Notes: generated by a model not told the origin, from the letters alone. Positions 13,356 to 21,448 are shown, counted from the stretch's first letter. The stretch is DNA of 24,404 bases from an uncultured Parabacteroides sp. (GCA_900770835.1 CAAGLQ010000096.1:1-24404); one strand, 5' to 3'. Numbers and translations are program-made.

Positions 13356-14645
13356 CTATTCAGCCAGCCATTGGTTAAGTTGTGTAAGAATCTCTTCTTT
13401 CAGGGCCTCCGGCATGTTGCTGATGCGTGCACGGTGGCTACCACGTGGTTGAACATATACTTTCTCGTTTTGTTTCCCCTTGAAAATAGGTACCATAGCG
13501 GCACTCCAGGGATCAACTTCCCCGTAGATAAAAAGCATCTTTGGGTCTTCATCCCGCAGGAAACTATATACTTTATTATATAAGGCGGGTCGGAACTCTA
13601 CTTTGCCTACCAGCTCTTTGGGCAGCATGATGCGGTTGAGATAGCCCTGCGTGCTTTGGATGCTGAGCAGTTTTTTGAATGGCTTCACATCGTAGCCATA
13701 GTAGCCCAACTCTCTGGCTGCCTGCACAAAGAAGGAGACGTTGGCACCATCCTCGGCGAAGTAGTCGGGCGAGCTGATCTTCATCAGGTGCTCGAACAGT
13801 GTTTGAGTGTCTGCCTTGAGCGAGGGAATTTGGGCGACCGGTGTGCCCCACTGCCAGAGGGCAAAAGAATACTCCAGCACGCAATAGTCTAATAGCTCGG
13901 GCATACCGATGCGGAAGGTGTAGCCCTTCTCTTGGCAGAAGCGCTCCAGGAGTGACTCCATCTCACTTCGCCGTTTTAATATCTCCTTTTGGAAGGCTTG
14001 GATGCGTTTGCGCTCTGCCTTGGTGCCCACCTTGCGCAGGAAGGGCTCGTGTCGTCCATCTTCTGCGGCTTTGCAGAGCGGACCGACATAAGGCACGGAG
14101 AAAGCCACGTCGTCGGGGAAAAAAGCCCGATAAAGCATGGTGGTCTGTCCGCCCTTGCTGATGCCGGTGCTGATCCATTTCTCGGGATAAAGAGAGGCAA
14201 AGGTCTCCCGCACGTGGTGCAGGTCGTAGGCGGAGTTCTCGGCGGTCAGATAATCCCAATTCTTCGGTTCGGGGGTAGACTCCAAGAAGTAACGATACTC
14301 CACGAAGACTAAGTTGGCATCGAGTAGTTTGGTCAACTCTTCTTGGTATTTGGGGTTGAGGGCGTAAGCCGCACCATATCCCTCCGTGACAATAACGGTT
14401 GGACGGTCGAATCCCCGGTGACCAATGACTACCCGCTGGGTGAACGTTCCAGCCGAGGAATCTTTTGGATCCACTTGCTGCGTGATGCGTACCACATATT
14501 TCTCGGGATAGATCTCTGAGTCTAAGCGCTCAATGCTGCTAATGCCTTTTAACGCATTCAAGCGTGCCTCTAACTCGTTGGGGTTGGCCCAAACTGTGAG
14601 CAAAGCGAGGAGGCAGAGTAGAATGGATATACCAGTTTTTCTCAT
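13356..14645 (-). CDS. Secreted serine peptidase of the S37 (PS-10 tripeptidyl aminopeptidase) type
   Basis: 429 residues with an N-terminal signal peptide (hydrophobic core I-L-L-C-L-L-A-L-L, cleavage near W-A|N at 20-21). The alpha/beta-hydrolase fold carries the nucleophile motif G-I-S-K-G-G with Ser163, a later Asp in G-E-V-D-P-W-S-A, and the His in G-S-H-R-A-R, making a full catalytic triad. The S-K-G-G-Q-T motif and F-F-P-D-D-V...P-Y-V-G-P-L are what I recognise as peptidase S37, whose Streptomyces member removes tripeptides from N-termini. Periplasmic or surface peptide digestion is likely. It has its own candidate promoter and ends just before the metal-importer genes. Substrate preference is unknown. 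Confidence 0.82.
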   Translation of the reverse strand: MRKTGISILLCLLALLTVWANPNELEARLNALKGISSIERLDSEIYPEKYVVRITQQVDPKDSSAGTFTQRVVIGHRGFDRPTVIVTEGYGAAYALNPKYQEELTKLLDANLVFVEYRYFLESTPEPKNWDYLTAENSAYDLHHVRETFASLYPEKWISTGISKGGQTTMLYRAFFPDDVAFSVPYVGPLCKAAEDGRHEPFLRKVGTKAERKRIQAFQKEILKRRSEMESLLERFCQEKGYTFRIGMPELLDYCVLEYSFALWQWGTPVAQIPSLKADTQTLFEHLMKISSPDYFAEDGANVSFFVQAARELGYYGYDVKPFKKLLSIQSTQGYLNRIMLPKELVGKVEFRPALYNKVYSFLRDEDPKMLFIYGEVDPWSAAMVPIFKGKQNEKVYVQPRGSHRARISNMPEALKEEILTQLNQWLAE

Positions 14646-14678
14646 GGACGGATTGTTTTAATGATTCATAATTGACTG

Positions 14679-14686
14679 CGAAAGTA
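14679..14686 (-). promoter_or_regulatory. Candidate promoter -7 element for the S37 peptidase gene
   Basis: TACTTTCG on the minus strand is one base from TAnnTTTG and lies 34 bases before ATG 14645. No TTTG stands at the expected -33 position. Confidence 0.4.
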
Positions 14687-14724
14687 CATATTTCCGGCCG
14701 ATAAATCGCAGTTGATACCCAATT

Positions 14725-15624
14725 TTACTTTCGAGCCAAGTACATTCCGGCGATCACGAGGAGGGTTCCGATGATCAGGATTCCATTGATGCGCTCTCCT
14801 AATGTGAGATTAGATACGGCGATAGAGATGGCGGGCATGAGATAGATGTAGTTCGTGGTGACAATAGCATCTAACCGTTTCAAGCACACATTCCATAGCA
14901 GAAAGCAGAGGAAGGAGGCAATAAACCCTAAAAAGAACAGCCGACCAAGCACTGGAACTGACAGCAAGATGTCAGGATTGGTCAACAAAGTGTCATGAAA
15001 TAGGAAGGGAATCAATGTCAATAGGCTGTAAAGGAATACCTTACGGGTGATGAATCCTACAGCGTATTTCGTGCTGAGTCGCTCGATCAACAGTGTGTAG
15101 CAAGTCCAGCATAATGCGGATCCCAGACAGAGCAGGTCCCCTTTCGGGCTTAAGTGAAAGGCGAAATGGCCATTGAATACCACGATCGACACACCGCAGA
15201 AAGCGAGGAGAGAACCCAGGAAAAGCCATTTGCCAGGGTGTTCCTTGCGCATGAACCAATATTTCATCAAGAGAGTCAACAAGGGGGTGGTGCTGCAGAT
15301 GAGGGAGACATTGGAGACATAGGTGAACTTCAACGCAGAGTTCTCGGTCAGGAAATAGAGTGTGCCACCGAATAATCCGGCCAACAAGAACTTCCCCTCA
15401 TCTTCCCAGTTGTCTGCCCAAAGTCGAAAGGGGCGTTGGAAGAGAGCTAAACAGATATAGGCAATCACAAACCGGTAGAAAATGATGTCGGAAGGACTGA
15501 GTCCTGCTAAAAGCAGTTGCTTGGAGGAGATAAATGTTGTGCCCCAAATAGTGACAATTGCAATGGCCAATAGGTGCAACCAAAGGTTCCCTTGGCGGTA
15601 GAATGGGAAAGTTGAAGCTCTCAT
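14725..15624 (-). CDS. EamA/DMT-family transporter (first copy)
   Basis: 299 residues from ATG 15624, with about ten hydrophobic helices in two EamA repeats. Typical marks are I-W-G-T-T-F-I-S-S-K in the first helix and an inner E-N-S-A-L-K-F-T-Y-V-S repeat signature. Members export amino acids, nucleotides or other metabolites across the inner membrane; the substrate cannot be predicted. The longest reading starts with TTG at 15651, but this lies inside the candidate -7 element 15649-15656, so the ATG is preferred. It is divergently transcribed from the PH-like protein and lipoamide dehydrogenase operon. A second DMT gene lies on the other side of that operon. Confidence 0.88.
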   Translation of the reverse strand: MRASTFPFYRQGNLWLHLLAIAIVTIWGTTFISSKQLLLAGLSPSDIIFYRFVIAYICLALFQRPFRLWADNWEDEGKFLLAGLFGGTLYFLTENSALKFTYVSNVSLICSTTPLLTLLMKYWFMRKEHPGKWLFLGSLLAFCGVSIVVFNGHFAFHLSPKGDLLCLGSALCWTCYTLLIERLSTKYAVGFITRKVFLYSLLTLIPFLFHDTLLTNPDILLSVPVLGRLFFLGFIASFLCFLLWNVCLKRLDAIVTTNYIYLMPAISIAVSNLTLGERINGILIIGTLLVIAGMYLARK

Positions 15625-15648
15625 TGCGGTTGTATCTGTTTTTTTGTG

Positions 15649-15656
15649 CAAAAGTA
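15649..15656 (-). promoter_or_regulatory. Candidate promoter -7 element for the first DMT transporter
   Basis: TACTTTTG on the minus strand is a perfect TAnnTTTG, 25 bases before ATG 15624. The -33 half is not clear. Confidence 0.5.
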
Positions 15657-15730
15657 GCTATTATTGTTCGATCACCTATGTAAAAATCAGACAGGCTATG
15701 CTGTGGACACACAGATCAGCGGGGTAAATG

Positions 15731-15761
15731 TTTGCGGATTCCTGTGGAAGGTGTATCTTTG
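15731..15761 (+). promoter_or_regulatory. Consensus Bacteroidetes promoter of the PH protein - lpd operon
   Basis: TTTG at 15731-15734, a 19-base spacer, and TATCTTTG at 15754-15761 match the TTTG / TAnnTTTG consensus exactly. It is the best promoter in the window. It lies 22 bases before ATG 15783 and inside any longer reading of that gene, which fixes the start. Confidence 0.8.
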
Positions 15762-15782
15762 CTGCAAAACAAAAATAACATA

Positions 15783-16193
15783 ATGGATAAAGAATATAAG
15801 TCGGAAGTGGGTTGGGTCTATCATTTGGTGATCCTTTTGGTGATAGTTGGATGTGTGCGTGCCTTTTTAGTGGGTGGGGTTGTCCCTATCGTGGCCTCCC
15901 TGTTGGCTGCCTTGTTAGTGTTGCACATCTTTTTCAACACCTATTACCGCATCACGGCTGAGGGGGAGCTAATTGCGCATTGCAGCATCTTTCCTGAGAA
16001 ACGAATCGCCATTGATGCCATAGAGGCGGTAGAGCCTACGGTGATGCCCGTCTCCTCCTATGCGCTATCGCTCAACCGTTTGATTATCTGGAGCCAAGGA
16101 AAACCTTGGATGCTGATCTCTCCGACCAACCGCAAAGACTTTATCAAACAACTGCGTATAATCAATCCTTCGATACAAATCAAAACTACCTAA
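15783..16193 (+). CDS. Small membrane protein with YyaB/DUF1200-like PH domain
   Basis: 136 residues from ATG 15783, chosen because the promoter lies upstream of it. Two hydrophobic helices near the N-terminus (L-V-I-L-L-V-I-V-G-C-V and V-V-P-I-V-A-S-L-L-A-A-L-L-V-L) are followed by a short beta-rich domain beginning Y-Y-R-I-T-A-E-G-E-L. The later motif S-Y-A-L-S-L-N-R-L-I-I-W and the end I-S-P-T-N-R-K-D-F-I-K-Q-L are what I recognise as the bacterial PH domain of YyaB/DUF1200 proteins. Its function is unknown. It is the first gene of the operon, with lpd 6 bases downstream. Confidence 0.75.
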   Translation: MDKEYKSEVGWVYHLVILLVIVGCVRAFLVGGVVPIVASLLAALLVLHIFFNTYYRITAEGELIAHCSIFPEKRIAIDAIEAVEPTVMPVSSYALSLNRLIIWSQGKPWMLISPTNRKDFIKQLRIINPSIQIKTT

Positions 16194-16199
16194 AGCAAT

Positions 16200-17546
16200 A
16201 TGAAATATGATTTAGCAATTATCGGCGGAGGTCCCGCCGGTTATACCGCCGCTGAGCGTGCGGCGAAGGGTGGACTTTCCACTATTCTATTTGAGAAAAA
16301 CGCATTGGGAGGTGTCTGCCTCAATGAGGGTTGCGTCCCGACAAAGACACTCCTTTATTCGGCAAAGACCTATGACAATATCCGTCATGCTGCGAAATAT
16401 GCGGTGAAGGCGGAGAATCCCTCGTTCGATTTAGGCAAGATCATCGCTCGTAAGAACAAGGTGGTGAAGAAGCTGACGGCAGGCATTCGCATGAAGATGA
16501 CCGAGGCGGGTGCTACGGTGGTCAGTGCGGAGGCCTTTATTGAGGGGCGTGCTGCGGATGGCACACTGACGATTACAGCGGGTGATGCGCATTATGAGGC
16601 TGCCAACCTGTTGCTTTGTACCGGCTCTGAGACGGTGATCCCTCCGATTCCCGGTTTGTCAGAGACGGCCTATTGGACCAGTCGGGAGGCTCTACAAAGT
16701 AAGGAATTACCTGCCTCTTTGGTGATTATCGGTGGTGGCGTGATCGGTATGGAGTTCGCCTCCTTCTTCAATAGCTTAGGCGTTGAGGTACACGTCGTGG
16801 AGATGTTGGATAAGATCTTAGGTCCGATGGATCGGGAGTTGTCTGAGATGCTGCAAGCGGAATACGCGAAACGGGGTGTGAAGTTCTATTTAGGTCATAA
16901 GGTGACAGGTGTGCATGGTACGGAGGTCTCTGTCGAAAAGGATGGTGAATCTTTCACGTTGACGGGTGAGAAGGTGCTGCTGAGTGTGGGCCGTCGCCCC
17001 GTGACGAAGGGTTTTGGCTTGGAGAACTTAGGCGTGGAGCCTTTCCGCAACGGCGTGAAGGTGAACGAGTACATGCAGACCTCCTTGCCGAATGTCTATG
17101 CGTGTGGTGACATCACCGCCTTCTCGCTCTTGGCGCATACGGCGGTCAGTGAGGCAGAGGTGGCAATCGACCATATTTTGGGTAAGCCTCATGCGATGAG
17201 CTACAAAGCTATCCCGGGCGTGGTTTATACCAATCCGGAGATCGCCGGTGTGGGTCGCACGGAAGAGGAACTGCGAGCCGCTGATGTGGAGTATCAAGTG
17301 AAGAAGATCCCGATGGCTTTCTCTGGTCGTTTTGTGGCAGAGAATGAGATGGGTAATGGTGTTTGCAAGTTGCTCTTAGATGCTGATGGCACTTTGATCG
17401 GTGCGCACCTACTGGGCAATCCTTCCTCCGAGTTGATCGTTATCGCAGGCATGGCGATTGAACAAGGCATGAAAGCCGAGCAGTTGACCCACTTCGTTTT
17501 CCCGCATCCTACGGTAGGCGAGATCTTGAAGGAGGCATTAGTATGA
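16200..17546 (+). CDS. lpdA: Dihydrolipoyl dehydrogenase
   Basis: 448-residue FAD/NAD-dependent disulfide oxidoreductase (E3) that reoxidises dihydrolipoyl groups of 2-oxoacid dehydrogenase complexes or the glycine cleavage system. The FAD-binding G-G-G-P-A-G is at 9-14, the redox-active disulfide C40-L-N-E-G-C45 in the G-G-V-C context, the NAD-binding G-G-G-V-I-G-M-E-F-A in the middle, a second FAD motif (Y-A-C-G-D-I), and the catalytic H436-P-T-V-G-E441 at the C-terminus. Length and motifs are typical. No E2, lipoyl ligase or H-protein gene is nearby. The stop overlaps by 4 bases (ATGA) with a small Cys-rich protein gene, so expression is coupled. Confidence 0.93.
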   Translation: MKYDLAIIGGGPAGYTAAERAAKGGLSTILFEKNALGGVCLNEGCVPTKTLLYSAKTYDNIRHAAKYAVKAENPSFDLGKIIARKNKVVKKLTAGIRMKMTEAGATVVSAEAFIEGRAADGTLTITAGDAHYEAANLLLCTGSETVIPPIPGLSETAYWTSREALQSKELPASLVIIGGGVIGMEFASFFNSLGVEVHVVEMLDKILGPMDRELSEMLQAEYAKRGVKFYLGHKVTGVHGTEVSVEKDGESFTLTGEKVLLSVGRRPVTKGFGLENLGVEPFRNGVKVNEYMQTSLPNVYACGDITAFSLLAHTAVSEAEVAIDHILGKPHAMSYKAIPGVVYTNPEIAGVGRTEEELRAADVEYQVKKIPMAFSGRFVAENEMGNGVCKLLLDADGTLIGAHLLGNPSSELIVIAGMAIEQGMKAEQLTHFVFPHPTVGEILKEALV

Positions 17547-17767
17547 GTAGTTTATTGATCAAAGATTCAACACGAGAGGAGCGCATCCGTATTGTCAACA
17601 AGGCGTTAGGCTTTTGTGGCAACAGCGGGTGCGAGCTCTGCTCCAGTTGCTGGTTAGGCGGCGGCAGTGTAGATAAGATCTATGAGGATTATATCGAGGG
17701 GCGTCGTGAGCTTTCTGAGATCAACCAAGCTTATAGCGAACAGTTCGCAGGGAAACAACGCAAATGA
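17543..17767 (+). CDS. Small Cys-rich protein, paralog 1 (CX4CX2CX2C)
   Basis: 74 residues, family not recognised. After an R-E-E-R helix (11-14) comes a Cys cluster C25-x4-C30-x2-C33-x2-C36 followed by a W, then a helix with D-Y-I-E-G-R-R (49-55). The spacing C-x2-C-x2-C plus a fourth Cys is like that of [4Fe-4S] ferredoxin clusters, though zinc or disulfide chemistry are alternatives. No signal peptide, so probably cytoplasmic. It overlaps lpdA upstream and its paralog downstream by ATGA, and both likely form one translation unit with lpdA. It shares the R-E-E-R, four-Cys and D-Y-I-E-G-R-R framework with the next gene, which indicates tandem duplication. Confidence 0.8.
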   Translation: MSSLLIKDSTREERIRIVNKALGFCGNSGCELCSSCWLGGGSVDKIYEDYIEGRRELSEINQAYSEQFAGKQRK

Positions 17768-17958
17768 AAGCGCCCGAAATCACACAATCCGATCGTGAAG
17801 AGCGCGCCCGTTTCATACGGGAGCGCTTTCGTTGTATAGCCGATTGCGATCAATGCGGCAATTGTCAAGTGTTGCATCACCAAGAGGCCGAGCTGGTCTT
17901 TGCCGACTACATCGAGGGGCGTCGTTCCTTCTTGGATATTATGATGGAATTAAGGTGA
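17764..17958 (+). CDS. Small Cys-rich protein, paralog 2 (CX3CX2CX2C)
   Basis: 64 residues, homologous to the gene just before it: R-E-E-R at 11-14, Cys cluster C24-x3-C28-x2-C31-x2-C34, then V-L-H-H and the D-Y-I-E-G-R-R motif near residues 49-55. The central spacing differs by one residue from paralog 1, and a pair of His follows the cluster. No signal peptide or membrane helix is visible. It is the last gene of the lpdA operon; its stop lies 6 bases from the stop of the convergent DMT transporter. Redox partner or metal-binding accessory protein of LpdA or its complexes is a reasonable guess, but the function is unknown. Confidence 0.8.
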   Translation: MKAPEITQSDREERARFIRERFRCIADCDQCGNCQVLHHQEAELVFADYIEGRRSFLDIMMELR

Positions 17959-17964
17959 AGATGT

Positions 17965-18903
17965 TTACGCAGACCGAAAGAAACGAAGTGGTAATCGGGG
18001 AAACAGTTTGCGAAGACGCAGCAGGTGGGCAGTGACTGTGTTGCCGGCAATGATTAAGGTGACGGCTAAGATAATCAATAGAATGCCGATGGCCAATCGG
18101 GGAGTCATGGCCTCTCCAAAGATTGTGATGCCAAAGAATACAGCGGTCAAAGGTTCTAATGCCCCTAAGATGGCCGTGGGTGTCGCTCCGATGCACTGAA
18201 TGGCTTGGGTGGTGCAAAGAAAAGAAATGGCTGTTGGAAAAATGGCTAAGCAGATGGCATTTCCCCATAAATACCAATGTGTTGGATATTGCAAGCTTTG
18301 TCCGAAATCAACTCGGAAAACGAAGAGGGAGACGCCAAACAGCAGTGTATAGAAGGTCAGTTTCAGGGTGGCGATTCCTTGCAGGAAAGGACGGTTGACC
18401 GCCACAATATAGATGGCATAAAACAGTGAGGAGGCCATTACCAAAAGCACACCCACAAGACTCAGTGTATCACCATCGTCCCCTTGATAGAGCAATCCGA
18501 TACCACATAGGGCAATCACGATGCAGCAAAGCGTGAGCTTGGTCAGCTTCTCCCGAAAGCAGAGAGTCATAATCAATGCAACCATGATGGGATAGACAAA
18601 CAGCAATGTGGAGGCAATGCCGGCTGCCATGTAGTGGTAGCTCTCGAAAAGTGCGAGAGAGGAGAGCGCAAGCAGCAGTCCTAAAGCAATCAATGGGAAC
18701 AGTTGCCGCTTCTCTAACCGAAAATGATGCCCACGGGCAATTATCATGATCGCCAATACAGGCAATGCGAAGAGGTATCGCCAAAAAAGTACGGAATCGG
18801 GTTTCATGCCTGCTTCATACAAGGGTAGAGCGAAGAGCGGGTTCATGCCGTAGCTCGCTGCGGCGATCGCCCCTAAGAGATAACCTTTAGCTTGTACATT
18901 CAT
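17965..18903 (-). CDS. EamA/DMT-family transporter (second copy)
   Basis: 312 residues from ATG 18903, with about ten hydrophobic helices. The first helix (L-L-G-A-I-A-A-A-S-Y-G-M-N-P-L-F-A-L) and the F-W-R-Y-L-F-A-L-P-V-L region are typical of the family. The end of the second repeat carries G-A-L-E-P-L-T-A-V-F-F-G, a common DMT signature. The substrate is unknown. A GTG at 18912 gives a longer reading, but ATG 18903 is preferred; a TAnnTTTG element lies at 18930-18937. It is convergent with the lpdA operon and divergent from trpS. Sequence similarity to the other DMT gene is only general. Confidence 0.88.
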   Translation of the reverse strand: MNVQAKGYLLGAIAAASYGMNPLFALPLYEAGMKPDSVLFWRYLFALPVLAIMIIARGHHFRLEKRQLFPLIALGLLLALSSLALFESYHYMAAGIASTLLFVYPIMVALIMTLCFREKLTKLTLCCIVIALCGIGLLYQGDDGDTLSLVGVLLVMASSLFYAIYIVAVNRPFLQGIATLKLTFYTLLFGVSLFVFRVDFGQSLQYPTHWYLWGNAICLAIFPTAISFLCTTQAIQCIGATPTAILGALEPLTAVFFGITIFGEAMTPRLAIGILLIILAVTLIIAGNTVTAHLLRLRKLFPRLPLRFFRSA

Positions 18904-18929
18904 AATGTCCACTTTTTCTAACCAAGGCG

Positions 18930-18937
18930 CAAAAATA
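18930..18937 (-). promoter_or_regulatory. Candidate promoter -7 element for the second DMT transporter
   Basis: TATTTTTG on the minus strand is a perfect TAnnTTTG, 27 bases before ATG 18903. No clear -33 element is seen. Confidence 0.5.
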
Positions 18938-18978
18938 GTGTTTTTGAGAGAATAATCGCCTTTTTAGTTGAATATTGC

Positions 18979-18986
18979 TATCTTCG
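18979..18986 (+). promoter_or_regulatory. Candidate promoter -7 element for trpS
   Basis: TATCTTCG is one base from TAnnTTTG and lies 33 bases before ATG 19019, in the 115-base region shared with the divergent transporter promoter. Confidence 0.45.
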
Positions 18987-19018
18987 CGGCAACTTGAAAA
19001 TTATAAACGAACGAAAGA

Positions 19019-20071
19019 ATGGAAACTGTTGTTAGTGGCATCCGGCCCACGGGAAACCTGCATTTGGGCAACTATTTCGGAGCCGTGAAGAGTTTCTTGC
19101 AGATGCAAGAGGAGTATAATTGCTTTTTCTTTATTGCGGATTGGCATTCATTGACCACGCATCCGCATCCCGATAATATCCGCAACAGCGCGAAGACAAT
19201 CCTCTCAGAGTATCTGGCTTGCGGGTTGGATCCGGAGAAGGCAACGATTTACGTGCAGAGCGACGTGCCTGAGGTGGTGGAGCTTTACCTTTATTTAAAT
19301 ATGAATGCCGGCATTGGCGAGTTGATGCGTACCGCCTCTTTCAAGGACAAGGCACGCCAGCAGTTGCACATCAGCCGCGAAGGCTCGGAGGGTGACGTGG
19401 AGCGTGAGATCTTCAACGAGGGCAACAAGCACAGCGTGAGCGCCGGCTTGCTGACTTACCCGACGTTGATGGCGGCTGATATTATTATTCACAAGGCGTT
19501 GAAGGTGCCTGTGGGAAAAGACCAGGAGCAGAACATGGAGATGGCTCGTCGTTTTGCCCGCCGTTTCAACACAACCTACGGTGTGGAGTTCTTCCCGATT
19601 CCCGCCTCCTTCCACTTGGGTGAGCGCAGCGTAAAGGTGCCTGGATTGGATGGCTCTGGCAAGATGGGTAAGAGCGAGGGCAACGCTATCTACTTAATTG
19701 ATGACGAGAAGACCATCAAGAAGAAGGTGATGAAGGCGGTGACTGATCAAGGTCCTACGGAGCCGAATAGCGAGAAGCCGGCACCTATCCAGAACCTCTT
19801 CACCATGATGGAGATTGTCTCCACGAAGGACACCTACGATTATTTCAACGAGAAATACAACAACTGCGAGATCCGCTATGGCGACATGAAGAAGCAATTG
19901 GCCGCTGACATCAACGCTTTCTGTGCGCCGATTCGTGAGCGCATCCTCGATATTGCCGCTAACACGGAATATATGGAGAAGGTGGCTCGTGAGGGAGCGG
20001 CGAAGGCACGTGAGAGTGCGGCGAAAACCTTGAACGAGGTGCGTCAGATTATAGGTTTCCGTCCTTATTAA
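19019..20071 (+). CDS. trpS: Tryptophanyl-tRNA synthetase
   Basis: Class I aminoacyl-tRNA synthetase that charges tRNA-Trp, 350 residues, slightly longer than the usual bacterial form. The N-terminus reads V-S-G-I-R-P-T-G-N-L-H-L-G-N, with the HIGH-type motif H-L-G-N at 15-18, and the KMSKS-type loop is K-M-G-K-S at 215-219. The A-D-W-H-S-L-T-T segment near residues 41-48 is typical of TrpRS. ATG 19019 follows an A-rich leader and a -7 element at 18979-18986. An ECF sigma gene begins only 9 bases after the stop, so some read-through into the sigma cluster is likely. Confidence 0.96.
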   Translation: METVVSGIRPTGNLHLGNYFGAVKSFLQMQEEYNCFFFIADWHSLTTHPHPDNIRNSAKTILSEYLACGLDPEKATIYVQSDVPEVVELYLYLNMNAGIGELMRTASFKDKARQQLHISREGSEGDVEREIFNEGNKHSVSAGLLTYPTLMAADIIIHKALKVPVGKDQEQNMEMARRFARRFNTTYGVEFFPIPASFHLGERSVKVPGLDGSGKMGKSEGNAIYLIDDEKTIKKKVMKAVTDQGPTEPNSEKPAPIQNLFTMMEIVSTKDTYDYFNEKYNNCEIRYGDMKKQLAADINAFCAPIRERILDIAANTEYMEKVAREGAAKARESAAKTLNEVRQIIGFRPY

Positions 20072-20080
20072 ATAAGGTAT

Positions 20081-20596
20081 ATGGTAGCAACGATGACGGC
20101 GGAGGCTTTCGAGGGGGCGTTTAAACGTTGGTATCAACCCTTGTGCCTCTTCTCGTTGCGCTACATCGCTTGTACGGACGATGCAGAGGATATTGTGCAG
20201 CAGACCTTTACTGAGGTATGGGCGAAGCTGCGAGCTGGAGAGTGTATCGAGAACTTGAAAGCCTACCTGTTTCAGGCGGTCAAGCATCGGTCGCTCTCCT
20301 TCGCTATGCGATCCGAGACATTGGTGTCTGCGGATAGTTTGCCCGATGTAGCGGATGAATCGGAGGAAGAGGTTATCAGAGAGGCGGAGGAGCATGCCCG
20401 CCTGTGGCGAGCGATTGATGCGCTGCCACCTGCCCGACGAGAGATTTTTTTGCTTTCCAAACGAGATGGCTTGAAACAGCAAGAGATTGCCGAGCGGTTA
20501 CATCTCTCCATTAAAACTGTAGAAAATCAGATGGGTAAAGCCCTGAAGAGCCTGCGTGAAGCGGCGATCCGTGTCTATTTGTTCTTTTTTGGATAA
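20081..20596 (+). CDS. ECF RNA polymerase sigma factor (FecI-like)
   Basis: 171 residues. Sigma region 2 begins in the first 60 residues (F-K-R-W-Y-Q-P-L-C-L-F and D-A-E-D-I-V-Q-Q-T-F-T-E-V-W). Region 4 is near residues 110-160 (L-P-P-A-R-R-E-I-F-L-L-S, then a helix-turn-helix with Q-Q-E-I-A-E-R-L-H-L-S-I-K-T-V-E-N). This is the usual Bacteroidetes ECF type paired with FecR anti-sigma factors, which here is encoded two genes downstream. ATG 20081 is used; ATG 20093 is an alternative start. It probably directs transcription of the following barrel protein, FecR and TonB-dependent receptor genes when the receptor binds its substrate. Confidence 0.9.
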   Translation: MVATMTAEAFEGAFKRWYQPLCLFSLRYIACTDDAEDIVQQTFTEVWAKLRAGECIENLKAYLFQAVKHRSLSFAMRSETLVSADSLPDVADESEEEVIREAEEHARLWRAIDALPPARREIFLLSKRDGLKQQEIAERLHLSIKTVENQMGKALKSLREAAIRVYLFFFG

Positions 20597-20612
20597 TTTT
20601 TTACGAAGCGAG

Positions 20613-20640
20613 TAGGGGTTTTTCGTTCTTGGCTGTCTTA
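20613..20640 (+). promoter_or_regulatory. Possible ECF-sigma-dependent promoter
   Basis: A G-run and T-run followed by TGTCTTA (TAGGGGTTTTTC, then TGTCTTA at 20634-20640) lies just after the sigma gene and 34 bases before the barrel gene. Similar G/T-rich then TGTCTTA arrangements occur after ECF genes of Bacteroidales as I remember them. This is a low-confidence call. Confidence 0.3.
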
Positions 20641-20674
20641 GGGGTAGAATCAACCTTTAAAACAGAGAAAAGAG

Positions 20675-21448
20675 ATGAGAAAATTTGTGCTATTAATGGG
20701 AGTTGCCTGCTGTTTGGGGACAGCGAAGGCGCAAGAGGGATGGAGCGTAATGCCGGAGGCCGCTGTTACGGTTTCTCAACGAGTGAATGGGTCAACCTGG
20801 CATCCGGCGGTGCGAGCCGGTGTAGCGGTGGATTATACTTTTAAGCCTGGATGGATTGGCATTAAGTCTGGTCTGTATTACACCAATCGGGGAAATAGCC
20901 TAAATGCTTCAGCTTTGTTGGACATAAACGAGAATCGCATCGCATTGGGGATGCAGCGGGGACGGATCACCCAGCATTTCCTGCAAGTGCCAGTTGTGGC
21001 AGACTTTTCATGGAAGGTAAATGATCGTTGGCGGATGCACTTCGAGGCAGGTATGTATGCCGCCTATTCCGTGAAGAATAATTGGGAGTGGCGCAATGAC
21101 GGTGCCACACATTTTTGGGCAGTCACTCCTGAGTTGAAAGAGGTATTGGAAGAGCAGTTCGGCCTCCAGTTTAACGGAGAGCAATCGGTGGGTACTGCGG
21201 ACAAGTCCTTGAACGACAATCCCTACGTGGGGCATAGCCATTTTGATTGGGGGATCGCAACGGGTATTGGTTTAGAGGTGGATCATTGGAATTTCAAGGC
21301 GGGCTATGAGCTCTCGTTAGGCGACGAGGGAGAACCTTATGTCATCCAAACTACTCCTTGGACAAGTTGCCACGATTACCCCTCGATAGGAGCGAACTAC
21401 AACACCTTGACGCTGACTATTGGTTATCGGTTTAAAATGGGTAAGTAA
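20675..21448 (+). CDS. Outer-membrane beta-barrel protein (PorT-like/OMP_b-brl)
   Basis: 257 residues with a signal peptide cleaved at A-K-A|Q (19/20). The mature part is made of alternating short strands rich in aromatic and Gly residues (V-R-A-G-V-A-V-D-Y, G-I-K-S-G-L-Y-Y, M-H-F-E-A-G-M-Y-A-A-Y, F-K-A-G-Y-E-L-S-L, and the final L-T-L-T-I-G-Y-R-F), typical of the Bacteroidetes PorT-family eight-strand barrel. It sits between the sigma and the FecR genes, where those two are usually adjacent, and may be a co-regulated or accessory outer-membrane part of the uptake and signalling system. The ligand is unknown. Confidence 0.8.
   Translation: MRKFVLLMGVACCLGTAKAQEGWSVMPEAAVTVSQRVNGSTWHPAVRAGVAVDYTFKPGWIGIKSGLYYTNRGNSLNASALLDINENRIALGMQRGRITQHFLQVPVVADFSWKVNDRWRMHFEAGMYAAYSVKNNWEWRNDGATHFWAVTPELKEVLEEQFGLQFNGEQSVGTADKSLNDNPYVGHSHFDWGIATGIGLEVDHWNFKAGYELSLGDEGEPYVIQTTPWTSCHDYPSIGANYNTLTLTIGYRFKMGK

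Noticed and set aside
15624..15651. Longer N-termini from TTG or GTG starts for the DMT transporters, the ZnuA-like protein and the PH protein
   Set aside because: In most of these cases a promoter -7 element lies at or within the proposed extension; for the second DMT gene the nearby ATG is simply the better start.
19694..20482. 262-codon minus-strand frame spanning the end of trpS and the sigma gene
   Set aside because: It covers two well-supported plus-strand genes and shows no domain.
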